Assembly (NCBI GenBank): GCA_947458745.1
Contig: CANGYQ010000012.1
Location: forward strand, 1-64,000
Direction: 5' to 3'
DNA length: 64,000 bases
DNA from: Bryobacteraceae bacterium
Lineage (GTDB): Bacteria > Acidobacteriota > Terriglobia > Bryobacterales > Bryobacteraceae
Part shown: positions 8,572 to 16,629 of the stretch, one piece after another
Layout: each line of letters opens with the position of its first letter
Position numbering within the stretch: position 1 is the first letter of the stretch
Program-made: the position numbers and the translations under genes
Notes under the pieces: generated by a model
Seen by the model: only the letters and a program-made list of their open reading frames with translations
The model's database searches: none
What the model was told of the DNA's origin: nothing

Positions 8572-10926
8572 ATGAGGCTTATTCCCTTCTTCTTCGCAGT
8601 CGTGGGCGTCGTAGCCGCGCAAGACGCTGTCGTTCGGGGCGTTGTGGTTGATTCTGGCCGTATCCCGCAGAGTGGAATTGAGGTGGTCCTGCAACCTGGC
8701 CAGCAATCCGCCCGGTCCAACAGTCAAGGAGAGTATGAGATCCGGGGGCTGAAGGCCGGCGCGTACCTGTTGACGGCGACGGGGCGTGGGTTTGTTCCCT
8801 GGCAGGAGACGATCCAGGTGGAAGGGACCACTAGGGTCGCCATCCAGCTCAATACGGTGCAAACTGCCGTGGAGGTCCGGGCCGCCGTCGATGACTTTCT
8901 CGCCACCACTTCGGTGAGCGTCACGAAGTCGCCCCAGAACCTGATCGACCTGCCGTATGCGGTTCAGGTGATACCCAAAGCCCTGCTGGACAGCCGGGCC
9001 ATTCAGGACATCAAGGATCTTTACCGCAACATCAGCGGCGTCACCGATTCGCCCTACTCCGGCATGACCATGCGGGGCTTCACGCAGCGTGAGGTGTTGT
9101 TCAACGGCGTTCGGGGCAATCCGTATGGCAGTCTGGAAAACGATATCAATGATGCGGGCTTCTCCACTTCCCAGGGCCGTCTGTCGAACATTGAGTTTGT
9201 TGAAGTACTGAAGGGGCCTGCGGCGGTGCTGTTTGGCGCGGGAGAGCCCGGTGGCGTGGTGAACTTCGTCACCAAGAAGCCGCGCCAGAATCCATCGGCG
9301 GAGGCCTCCTTCCGGCTGGGCAGCTTCCGCCAACGCGCGGGCCACGTGGATGTCACTGGACCGCTGTGGCGCGCTAAGAATCTGTTCTACCGGGCCGCCT
9401 GGTTTCAAGAAGACCGCCGTGTCTTCCGCTACAACGCCGGCAATGAGAACAGCCACTTCGCGAGCGGTCTATCGTGGAAGTTTCGCGAGGCGACCTCGCT
9501 CGGGTTTGAGTACGAGTACATTGACCAGAACCTGCCCGGCCACCGGTTGCGCGGCATCCCGGTGAACAGTGCGGGCATCAATCTGACGAACCGGGAATGG
9601 AGCGCGGCGGAGCCGACTGACTTCTCGGCATTGCAGGCCCGGGTGTTCCAGGCCCGCCTGGATCACTCCTTTACTTCCACCTTCCGCACCGACGCCACCT
9701 TCCGCTTCCTGAACTTCGACCGGCCGGAGCGATACCACGAACCGCGCGGACTGAATGCGGATGGCCGCACCATGCGCCGGGAGTTCCGCAACCAGTATCG
9801 GGCCAACCAGGATTGGTCCTTGACGCAGAATGCCTACCAGCGCTGGTCCCACAAAGGACTAGGGACTCACAACCTGGTGTTTGGCTTTGAAGCGGTGCGG
9901 CAGGACTGGCTGGGCCGCTACGGCACGAACCGGGAAGCCGAGCGCGGCGGTCCGGTGCCTGGGATTGACCTGTTCGCTCCCATCTATGGCCGTGCGAACG
10001 GCGACCGCTACCCGACACCCGTGTTGTCGATACAGACCATTCAATCGGGCCGCACCGGAGTGTTTGTCCAGGATCAGATCGAGATCCTGCCGCGCTGGCA
10101 GGTGTTGCTGGGCGGTCGCGTGGAACGATTTGCCGACGATGGTGTAGCGCCGTCGCCGGTATCATTCCGCACCACCGCCTGGACCGGACGCCTGGGAACG
10201 GTCTACCGCGCGTTGCCGCGCCTGTCATTGTTCGGCAGTCTGTCCAACAGCTTCATCCGGCCACCCGCTTTGGCCCAGACCCCATCCGCCAACGGGCCCC
10301 ATCAGCCGGAAACGGGCCTGCAGATCGAAGGCGGAGCCAAATCAGAACTCAGCCGCGGCCGCGTTCTACTGACGGCTTCGGCCTTTCGGATCGACAAGAA
10401 GAACGTCCTCCGGCCGGACCCGGTCTTTGGCCCCACCGGGGCCAACTTTGCCGCCGTGCTGCCGGTGGGCGAAGTACGCAGCCAGGGATTGGAGTTCGAT
10501 GCGACGGGCCGCGTGACGCGGGACTTTAGCGTGGTGGTGAACTACGCCTACCTGGACAGCACGATCCGGCAGGACCGCTTCGTGCCCGCCGCTGTGGGGC
10601 AACCGATGCCGAACGCCGCGCGGCATGCCTTTGGCCTGTTCGCCCGATATGAAATTCCGCGCACCGGCACGGCCATCAGCATCGGCAATGAATCGCGCGG
10701 GCGGCGTGTGGAGCCCTACGCTGCCATTGCCGCGGCCGGCTACCGCATCTGGGATTTCGGCTTGTTCCAACGCCTGGGCCAGCGCCTGGAGTTGCGGTTC
10801 CAGCTGGACAACGCCTTTGACCGGACCTACGCCACCGCCTCGTTGTTTGCCGCTCGCGCTGGCAACTGGCCCGGCGCACCGCGTACGGCCACCGTGTCGT
10901 TACACTTCCGGACGCCGTCCAAGTAG
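8572..10926 (+). CDS. TonB-dependent siderophore-type receptor
   Basis: Outer-membrane active-transport receptor of 784 residues. Residues 1-16 form a signal peptide (MRLIPFFFAVVGVVAA). A carboxypeptidase-regulatory-like beta domain follows (VVRGVVVDSGRIPQSG to about 95), then the plug with DLPYAVQVIPKALL, MTMRGF, and LKGPAAVLFGAGEPGGVVNFVTKKP, then the beta-barrel. The plug wording is typical of the ferric-siderophore group (FhuA/FoxA-like) rather than vitamin B12 or sugar receptors. The N-terminal extra domain is common in Acidobacteriota and Bacteroidota receptors. Its stop codon directly abuts the ATG of the next gene. A strong dyad lies just before the start, suggesting metal-dependent control. 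The actual ligand is unknown. Confidence 0.92.
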   Translation: MRLIPFFFAVVGVVAAQDAVVRGVVVDSGRIPQSGIEVVLQPGQQSARSNSQGEYEIRGLKAGAYLLTATGRGFVPWQETIQVEGTTRVAIQLNTVQTAVEVRAAVDDFLATTSVSVTKSPQNLIDLPYAVQVIPKALLDSRAIQDIKDLYRNISGVTDSPYSGMTMRGFTQREVLFNGVRGNPYGSLENDINDAGFSTSQGRLSNIEFVEVLKGPAAVLFGAGEPGGVVNFVTKKPRQNPSAEASFRLGSFRQRAGHVDVTGPLWRAKNLFYRAAWFQEDRRVFRYNAGNENSHFASGLSWKFREATSLGFEYEYIDQNLPGHRLRGIPVNSAGINLTNREWSAAEPTDFSALQARVFQARLDHSFTSTFRTDATFRFLNFDRPERYHEPRGLNADGRTMRREFRNQYRANQDWSLTQNAYQRWSHKGLGTHNLVFGFEAVRQDWLGRYGTNREAERGGPVPGIDLFAPIYGRANGDRYPTPVLSIQTIQSGRTGVFVQDQIEILPRWQVLLGGRVERFADDGVAPSPVSFRTTAWTGRLGTVYRALPRLSLFGSLSNSFIRPPALAQTPSANGPHQPETGLQIEGGAKSELSRGRVLLTASAFRIDKKNVLRPDPVFGPTGANFAAVLPVGEVRSQGLEFDATGRVTRDFSVVVNYAYLDSTIRQDRFVPAAVGQPMPNAARHAFGLFARYEIPRTGTAISIGNESRGRRVEPYAAIAAAGYRIWDFGLFQRLGQRLELRFQLDNAFDRTYATASLFAARAGNWPGAPRTATVSLHFRTPSK

Positions 10927-12075
10927 ATGCGGGAGCGGCTGGCCGCGGTTGATCTGCTACGAGGGCTGGTGATGGTCTTGATGGTGGTAGACCATGCGCG
11001 GGAGTATTCGGCCGGTCCCGGGCTAGTGAGCGACCCGATGGACCTGGCGGTCACCTCGCCTCTGCTGTTTGTCCTGCGCTGGTGCAGCCACTTTTGCGCC
11101 CCGGTGTTTGCCTTTCTGATGGGCGTTTCGGCGCATTGGAGCGCCGGGCCAAGGCCCAAGGCCGAGGCGTCCCGTCACTTCGCGCTGCGGGGCTTACTGC
11201 TGATCTTGCTCGAGTTCACCATCATCGACTGGTCGTGGAACTTCTACCCGGCGTGGCCGCGAAAGTTCTTCCAGGTGATCGCCGCTTTAGGGGTGGCTCA
11301 GGTCGTCCTGGCCCTGGCGGTTTGGTTTCCGCGCCGGGTGGCCCTGGTATCCGGCGTGGTCATCATCGCAGCCCACAACCTGTTGAGCCCGGTCCATTTC
11401 CCGGCCGGCACGGTGGCACACTACTTTTGGTCCTTCCTGCTGCAGAAGAACGTGCTGCCGCTCGGCGCGGGGTTTGAAGTACGGACAACATATCCGGTAC
11501 TGCCTGTGATCGGTATCGCGCTGTGTGGTTTTGGCGTAGCCGGATGGCTATTTGGTGAAGAATCCGGGCGGCGGCTGCGCTGGTTGGGGGCGGGGTTGAC
11601 AGCACTGTTTGTGCTGCTCCGGACCAGCAATCTCTACGGCGACCCATTCCCATTTCAGCCCCAGGGCGGGTTGGTCCAGTCGGCTATGTCGTTCCTAAAC
11701 GTCACCAAGTACCCTATCTCGCTGCAGTTTGCCTTGATGACGCTGGGGCCGGCTTTGTGGGCGCTCGGAAGTGGGACCGGCAGCATTCGCCAGTGGGCAC
11801 CGCTGCGAACCCTGGGGCAAGTCCCATTGTTTTTCTATACGGCGCATCTCTATGCGCTCCACGCGGCAGCGCTGATTGGCGCGTGGTTTCTCGGTTTCCC
11901 CACGTCGAGCTTTGATTTCGCCCACCGGTTCGGCGGCATCCCGCTGGGCTTTGGGTTTCCGCTGTGGCTCACTCCGCTGTTGGCCCTCGGTATCACCGCG
12001 CTCCTGCTGCCGCTGTGCCATTGGTATGGCCGAGTGCGTGGCACCCGGCGCTATGGGCTGCTCTCTTACCTGTGA
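10927..12075 (+). CDS. DUF1624 / heparan-alpha-glucosaminide acetyltransferase-like membrane protein
   Basis: Polytopic inner-membrane protein of 382 residues with about ten hydrophobic segments. The N-terminus RLAAVDLLRGLVMVLMVVDHAREY is the signature of the DUF1624/HGSNAT-like family, where the D-h-x-RG and the D-H pair are conserved; a second family mark is the CAPVFAFLMGVSA segment. HGSNAT relatives move acetyl groups from cytoplasmic acetyl-CoA to substrates on the other side of a membrane. The ATG follows the receptor stop codon with no gap, so the two are very likely co-translated. A role in acylating a siderophore or envelope sugar is only a guess from this neighbourhood. Confidence 0.8.
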   Translation: MRERLAAVDLLRGLVMVLMVVDHAREYSAGPGLVSDPMDLAVTSPLLFVLRWCSHFCAPVFAFLMGVSAHWSAGPRPKAEASRHFALRGLLLILLEFTIIDWSWNFYPAWPRKFFQVIAALGVAQVVLALAVWFPRRVALVSGVVIIAAHNLLSPVHFPAGTVAHYFWSFLLQKNVLPLGAGFEVRTTYPVLPVIGIALCGFGVAGWLFGEESGRRLRWLGAGLTALFVLLRTSNLYGDPFPFQPQGGLVQSAMSFLNVTKYPISLQFALMTLGPALWALGSGTGSIRQWAPLRTLGQVPLFFYTAHLYALHAAALIGAWFLGFPTSSFDFAHRFGGIPLGFGFPLWLTPLLALGITALLLPLCHWYGRVRGTRRYGLLSYL

Positions 12076-12114
12076 CGAAGCCTGCCTTTGCCGGCAGCAA
12101 GTCTGGTGCCGCCG

Positions 12115-12948
12115 CTAGTTGGACCAGTTCAGACCGACGGCCGGAAGCGAGATACGGCCCACCGTGGAGCGGGAGCTCATCTCGATCTCCATCAGACCAA
12201 ACATGCCGCCGCCGCGGACCTGGGCAAAGACGCGCCGGCCTTGGCGCCGTTCCACCCGGCCGGTAAATTCGATTCGGCCGCCCTCAGCTTGAAACGTCAC
12301 CGTCACCAAACCGCCGTCGGCAATGAAGACGCGCACACCATCCAGACGCCGCCGCTCCCCGTTGCGGTCGCGATAGCTGCCGCTATCCCGCCGTCCGCCG
12401 TCAAACCGGAAGTCGCCGTTCACGATCCAGCCGTTGCCATCGCCCCAGCCGTCGTTCCAGCCATCGTCTTCATAGCCGCCCCGTGAGCCCCCGCGATTGC
12501 CTCCACGATTGCCACGCTCGTGGCCGCCACCTCGATCACCGCCGCCGTAGCCGCTGCCGCCGCGCCAGAAGATATCAAACGTATAGCCTTCGCGGCCGCC
12601 CTTGCTGTCTTCAATCCGGATGATGGCCCGTCCCCCATCGTCAGCCGAGCGGATCAGTTCCTGCCGGCCACGGCCGTCGATGCCCTTAAAGCGGAACTGC
12701 TCCGGACGATTGGGCATCTGCTGATTGCACTGGAAGCGGCGGAAGGTGGAGGGGGAACCGTTGAGGGTGCGGATCGTGGCGTTGGGGCCCATGATCTCCA
12801 CCTCAGCGACGTCGTCTACTTCCACTTCAATGGTGCATTTGCCTTCGCCGCCACCCCCGCGAATCTCAGCCGAACGCCGGTCCGTAATGCGCTGGCTCCA
12901 CAGGCTGGTCAGGCTGAGCGCCACCAGGCAAACGAATCTCTTGTTCAT
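12115..12948 (-). CDS. Secreted Gly/Arg-rich protein of unknown function
   Basis: 277 residues beginning with a signal peptide (MNKRFVCLVALSLTSLWSQ). The mature part has an N-terminal beta-rich region (KCTIEVEVDDVAEVEIMG), a central low-complexity run of about 60 residues dominated by Gly, Arg, Asp and Asn (GGGDRGGGHERGNRGG), and a C-terminal region ending in a repeated pattern of basic and hydrophobic residues (RVERRQGRRVFAQVRGGG). I recognise no enzyme motif. Similar secreted Gly-rich proteins occur in soil Acidobacteriota. It faces the DUF1624 gene tail to tail with a 39-base gap and stands alone as a transcript. Confidence 0.65.
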   Translation of the reverse strand: MNKRFVCLVALSLTSLWSQRITDRRSAEIRGGGGEGKCTIEVEVDDVAEVEIMGPNATIRTLNGSPSTFRRFQCNQQMPNRPEQFRFKGIDGRGRQELIRSADDGGRAIIRIEDSKGGREGYTFDIFWRGGSGYGGGDRGGGHERGNRGGNRGGSRGGYEDDGWNDGWGDGNGWIVNGDFRFDGGRRDSGSYRDRNGERRRLDGVRVFIADGGLVTVTFQAEGGRIEFTGRVERRQGRRVFAQVRGGGMFGLMEIEMSSRSTVGRISLPAVGLNWSN

Positions 12949-13081
12949 GCAATGGCTCCTTCAAATCGGCAGGCCCAGACTCGAACTCTCACTGTATCCA
13001 GGACGGCCCCTCCCCCTCCGGCGTTGCGTCCTTCAGCGGCCTCACCGGGAGCGGACACTATACTGAAGGAATTGGTCCGCT

Positions 13082-13654
13082 ATGGCATTAATTGACGCAA
13101 TCAACATTAAGCGCCGGGGGTTGTTTGAACTGGACGACACGCCCTTCTACTGCATGGATGCCGAGGTGAGCACACCCACCGCGCGCGGCGGCCAGACGCT
13201 GGTGCGGCTGAAGGTCCGCAACCTGCTGACCAACGCGGTCTTCGAGAAGACCTTCAAGGCGGGCGACAAGTTCAAGGAACCGGACTTGCAGAAGATCCCC
13301 GCCTCCTACATGTACTCCGACGGCGACGGCTCACACTTCCTCGATCAGGAGAGCTTTGAGACGTTGACGCTGACCGAATCCGTCATCGGCAACACCGTCG
13401 AACTGCTGGTGGAAGGCACGATGGTGGAGATGCTGAAGTTCAACGGCAACCCGATCGGCCTGGAACTGCCGCCCGTGGTGGAACTGGAAGTAACGGAGGC
13501 GGAACCCGCGGTGCGCGGTGATTCCTCCAGCGGCAGCGTCACCAAGCCAGTGACCCTGCAAACAGGCCTCGAAATTCGCGTACCGCTGTTTATCAAGGTG
13601 GGCGAAAAGGTCCGAGTCTCCACCGAGACCCGCGAATTCGGCGGACGCGCCTAG
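13082..13654 (+). CDS. efp: Elongation factor P family protein (EfpL/YeiP-like loop)
   Basis: Translation factor that relieves ribosome stalling at polyproline, 190 residues with three beta-barrel domains. The C-terminal two thirds (KPVTLQTGLEIRVPLFIKVGEKVRV) are standard for EF-P and EfpL. The tip loop of domain I, where EF-P carries a modified Lys or Arg, reads PTARGGQT with Arg35, which matches the PTARG loop of the EfpL (YeiP) subfamily rather than the PGKG loop of classical EF-P. Which subfamily it belongs to needs a tree. A -10-like TATACT lies at 13059-13064 and GAAGGA at 13065-13070 could serve as ribosome binding site for the ATG. No EF-P-modifying gene is visible nearby. Confidence 0.88.
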   Translation: MALIDAINIKRRGLFELDDTPFYCMDAEVSTPTARGGQTLVRLKVRNLLTNAVFEKTFKAGDKFKEPDLQKIPASYMYSDGDGSHFLDQESFETLTLTESVIGNTVELLVEGTMVEMLKFNGNPIGLELPPVVELEVTEAEPAVRGDSSSGSVTKPVTLQTGLEIRVPLFIKVGEKVRVSTETREFGGRA

Positions 13655-13655
13655 C

Positions 13656-14240
13656 TTAAGCCGCCGCCTGCGCCATCAGGTGCCGGGCCAGCATGTCGCG
13701 GTAGGATTCAAGGCCGGGCCCCTGCCAGTCAGGGTCCTTGGCCATCTCATCCCAACTCCGCAGGCGCAGGATGTCACGCAGTTCCGGTACTGCAGCAAAG
13801 TGCGCCGCCGTCTCCGCATCCATCGGCCCGCCTTGCAGCCGCAGGGTCTCCACGCTGGCTGGTGAGAGCCGGGCAAAGTAGTTGGGGTTGACCGCGGTGA
13901 GATAGCGCTTGGCATCCACGTGGCCCCCCACCAGCGCGGCCAAGCGCTTGGAAAACCCGTGCGCCTCCAGCCACTGCTGGCCGATTTCATCGTGGTTGAC
14001 GACACCCACCCGTTCGTCGCGAATGGTGCCCTCGACATCCAGCAGATGGCCGATGTCGTGCAACAGAGAAGCGAGGATCAACTCCTCGTCGCCTCCGGCC
14101 TTCTGCGCCTGGTAAGCGCACTGTTCAGCATGTTGGAGCTTGGAGACCGCTTCGCCAAAGTACTCCTCACCGCCGGAGCGTTGGAGCAGGTTGAAGATTT
14201 CATCAATCACTTGATCGGTGGAAAGCGAGGTGGCTGGCAT
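13656..14240 (-). CDS. PhnZ-like HD-domain oxygenase
   Basis: 194-residue HD-domain protein. The ligand pattern is that of mixed-valent diiron HD oxygenases of the PhnZ/MIOX type: HAEQCA early, then LLHDIGHLL, NHDEIGQQWLE, GHVDAKRYL and finally a WDEMAKDPD motif. The spacing and the QGGPM stretch match the phosphonate-degradation HD family, in which PhnZ cleaves 2-amino-1-hydroxyethylphosphonate. No PhnY or phosphonate transport gene is in the window, so the substrate is open. It is the last of three minus-strand genes (TPR protein, permease, this) and its stop lies one base from the stop of the convergent EF-P gene. Confidence 0.75.
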   Translation of the reverse strand: MPATSLSTDQVIDEIFNLLQRSGGEEYFGEAVSKLQHAEQCAYQAQKAGGDEELILASLLHDIGHLLDVEGTIRDERVGVVNHDEIGQQWLEAHGFSKRLAALVGGHVDAKRYLTAVNPNYFARLSPASVETLRLQGGPMDAETAAHFAAVPELRDILRLRSWDEMAKDPDWQGPGLESYRDMLARHLMAQAAA

Positions 14241-14258
14241 CGGATTGGATCGGTCGGA

Positions 14259-15467
14259 CTACTCGTAGCGTAGCGCTTCGGTGGGGGCTAACTGCGCCGC
14301 GCGTTGGGCGGGCAATAGCCCGAAGACCAGGCCCACCAGCAGCGACACCGCAAAGGCCACCCCCACACTCCAGCCCGAGATCCGGATATCCAGCGCGCCA
14401 TCCAGCGCGATGCGTGCGCCCAGCGGCACCGCCAGCCCGCACACAATTCCTATCAGCCCGCCGCCAATTGAGATCAGCACGGCTTCGGCCAGAAACTGCG
14501 CCATCACTTCGCGCTTGGAAGCCCCGACGGCCATGCGCAGGCCAATCTCCTTGGTGCGTTCGGTTACCGTCACCAGCATGATGTTCATGATGCCAATGCC
14601 GGAAATCACCAGAGCAATGGCGCTGACCAGGATCAGCACTATGGTTAGGATCACGCCAATGTTCTCCGCCGCTTCCAAGATGCCACCCAGGTTGTCAACG
14701 TAGTAGCGCGCGCCGGGACGATGCCGGCTCTCAATGATCGCGCGCACAATCCCGGTCAGCGGTGGCACGTCTTCAGCCCGCTTGGCCTGGATGTAGAAAG
14801 GATCGATCCGTTCGTTGCGAACGAAGTACTTCACCACGCTCACCGGGATCACTACGGTGCGCTCATTCAGTTCCGACTGGCCGAAGGTTTCCGCTTTCTC
14901 GCGGAACGTTCCGATAACGGTAAACTCAATCCCCTTCACCTTGATCGTCTGGCCGATGGCACCGGCCTGGCTGCCGTAAAGACGCAACGCCAACTTGTGC
15001 GTCAGCATGGCCACCTTCTGCCGGAGCAGCACTTCGTTTTGATCGAGCATGCGGCCCGCGAGCACTACCAGGTTGCGGACTTTTGGATAGTCTTCATCGG
15101 CACCCAGGATCTGGACGTCTTCCTCCCGGCCCCCAATCAGCATGCGGTCGCCCGTGTTCATCACCGCCGTGGCCGCGACAATGCGGTCCCCCAATTGCCG
15201 GCGCAGCGCCTCGATGTCGGCCAGCTTGACAAAGTCCGCATCCGCTACATCGGCGTCTCGCGTGCCCACTTCGTAGTAGCCCCAGATGACGTTAGAGCCC
15301 AGGCCGCGGATCTGCGCCAGGATGTAGTCGGTGGAGGTCAGCGAGATCGTCACCACCAGGATCACGCTGGCATTGCCGATCACCAAACCCAGGCCGGTGA
15401 GCAGCGTGCGGACGCGATTAGCCCGGAGGGCGAAAAAACTGGAGCGGAGAGTCTCTCTGATATTCAC
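14259..15467 (-). CDS. MacB-like ABC transporter permease
   Basis: 402-residue permease of the MacB/FtsX type. There is one transmembrane helix at the N-terminus (TLLTGLGLVIGNASVILVV), a periplasmic MacB core region of about 220 residues, and three helices at the C-terminus with the family sequence ERTKEIGLRMAVGASKREVMAQFL. Such permeases act with a separate ATP-binding protein and often an adaptor in exporting peptides, lipoproteins or toxins. No ATPase or adaptor gene is adjacent, which is unusual. It lies 27 bases after the TPR gene and 18 bases before the HD gene on the same strand, so co-transcription is likely. Confidence 0.85.
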   Translation of the reverse strand: MNIRETLRSSFFALRANRVRTLLTGLGLVIGNASVILVVTISLTSTDYILAQIRGLGSNVIWGYYEVGTRDADVADADFVKLADIEALRRQLGDRIVAATAVMNTGDRMLIGGREEDVQILGADEDYPKVRNLVVLAGRMLDQNEVLLRQKVAMLTHKLALRLYGSQAGAIGQTIKVKGIEFTVIGTFREKAETFGQSELNERTVVIPVSVVKYFVRNERIDPFYIQAKRAEDVPPLTGIVRAIIESRHRPGARYYVDNLGGILEAAENIGVILTIVLILVSAIALVISGIGIMNIMLVTVTERTKEIGLRMAVGASKREVMAQFLAEAVLISIGGGLIGIVCGLAVPLGARIALDGALDIRISGWSVGVAFAVSLLVGLVFGLLPAQRAAQLAPTEALRYE

Positions 15468-15494
15468 GGGCCAGTTTCTATCCCCATGGCAGCT

Positions 15495-16358
15495 TTAGCC
15501 GCCCACCTTACCCATCAGACGCCGGGCTTCCTCACGAGATGGATTGTCGGGAGTGAGTGGACTGTTCACGTAGCGCTCCAGTAGCGCCTTCGCTGCGGGC
15601 AGATTGCGCTTGCCATCAATATAGGTGGCAGCTCGCTCAAACAACAGCGTCGGGTCGTTCGGGTTCAGCTTTTCCGCCTGGGTAAAGGCCGCTTCGCTTT
15701 CCGCGATACGGCCCCGGCGCGCCAGGAACTTGGCTAGGTCAATAGCCCGGCCAATTTGTGTCGGGGCCAACTCCATCGCCCGGCGCAACTGGGATTCGGC
15801 CCGGGAATACTCCTTACGGCTTTCCGCCAGGCGAGCCTCGGCGAAGTGCCGCTCGGCCGGATCAAGGGCGGCAATCTTGTCGATCAGCGCCTGGGCCTTG
15901 GCTTCGCCACCCCCCAAAAAGCCGGGCGCCTGAATGTAGTAGTCAAACAGATCGTTCAGTGCCTCGCGGTAGCGAGGGTTCAGCTCTACTGACTTTTCAA
16001 AGGCTTGGCGGCACTTGCTGGCGAGACCGGGGGCACTAAGCATCGACGAAGTTTCCGCCCTCCGCCCATAGGCACGGCCCAACCATAGCCAGACGGTAGC
16101 GTTGCCGGGATCAGCCGCCGCCGCTTTTTCCAGGGCATCGGAAGCTTTCTTGAACTCGGTTCGCCCGAACCAGCTTTGCCCGATCAAGAGCCAGTCCGCT
16201 GCCGTCTTGGTGGCTACGGGGCTCAACTGATTGATCACGCCCTCGTAATCGGCCGTCAGATACAACTTTCGGGCGCGGGCCAATTCCGGCGTGTCCGCCG
16301 CGAACGCTAACGAGAAGCAAAATATCGTACTTACCAGCAACCGGACCAATGTTCTCAA
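15495..16358 (-). CDS. Exported TPR-repeat protein
   Basis: 287 residues with a signal peptide (MRTLVRLLVSTIFCFSLAFA) and a chain of tetratricopeptide-type helical repeats, for example LEKAAAADPGNATVWLWLGRAYGR, FEKSVELNPRYREALNDL, LRRAMELAPTQ and FTQAEKLNPNDPTLLFERAATYI. TPR arrays serve as protein-protein scaffolds. It is the first gene of the minus-strand group with the MacB-like permease, so it could act as a periplasmic partner of that transporter, which is inference only. The 271 bases upstream (16359-16629) show nothing I can identify. Confidence 0.8.
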   Translation of the reverse strand: MRTLVRLLVSTIFCFSLAFAADTPELARARKLYLTADYEGVINQLSPVATKTAADWLLIGQSWFGRTEFKKASDALEKAAAADPGNATVWLWLGRAYGRRAETSSMLSAPGLASKCRQAFEKSVELNPRYREALNDLFDYYIQAPGFLGGGEAKAQALIDKIAALDPAERHFAEARLAESRKEYSRAESQLRRAMELAPTQIGRAIDLAKFLARRGRIAESEAAFTQAEKLNPNDPTLLFERAATYIDGKRNLPAAKALLERYVNSPLTPDNPSREEARRLMGKVGG

Positions 16359-16629
16359 CCTTTCTTCAGTATAAGAGACGGGGCATCCGGACGCTTGGGT
16401 TCAACAAGTTGCCCCGTTGGCCCGGCATCGGAGGCATACGGGCACGTGTTCAAGGTCCAAGGCCGGAAGTTGGCGGGGTAGCCGGAGGGCGTGCGCGGAG
16501 GCCGGGAAACCTTCGCGCCCGGCGGAACGTCCTCTCTTCAGCAGAGCCTTCCCGGTGGAGATCACCGGCCAGATGTAGTACCTTGAGAAGGAATTGGCGA
16601 TTGCTATGACCGATTTTGGGAGGTTGTTC

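Noticed and set aside
8365-9456. Long minus-strand frame opposite the TonB receptor
   Set aside because: It lacks domain features and lies against a clear receptor gene; typical high-GC shadow.
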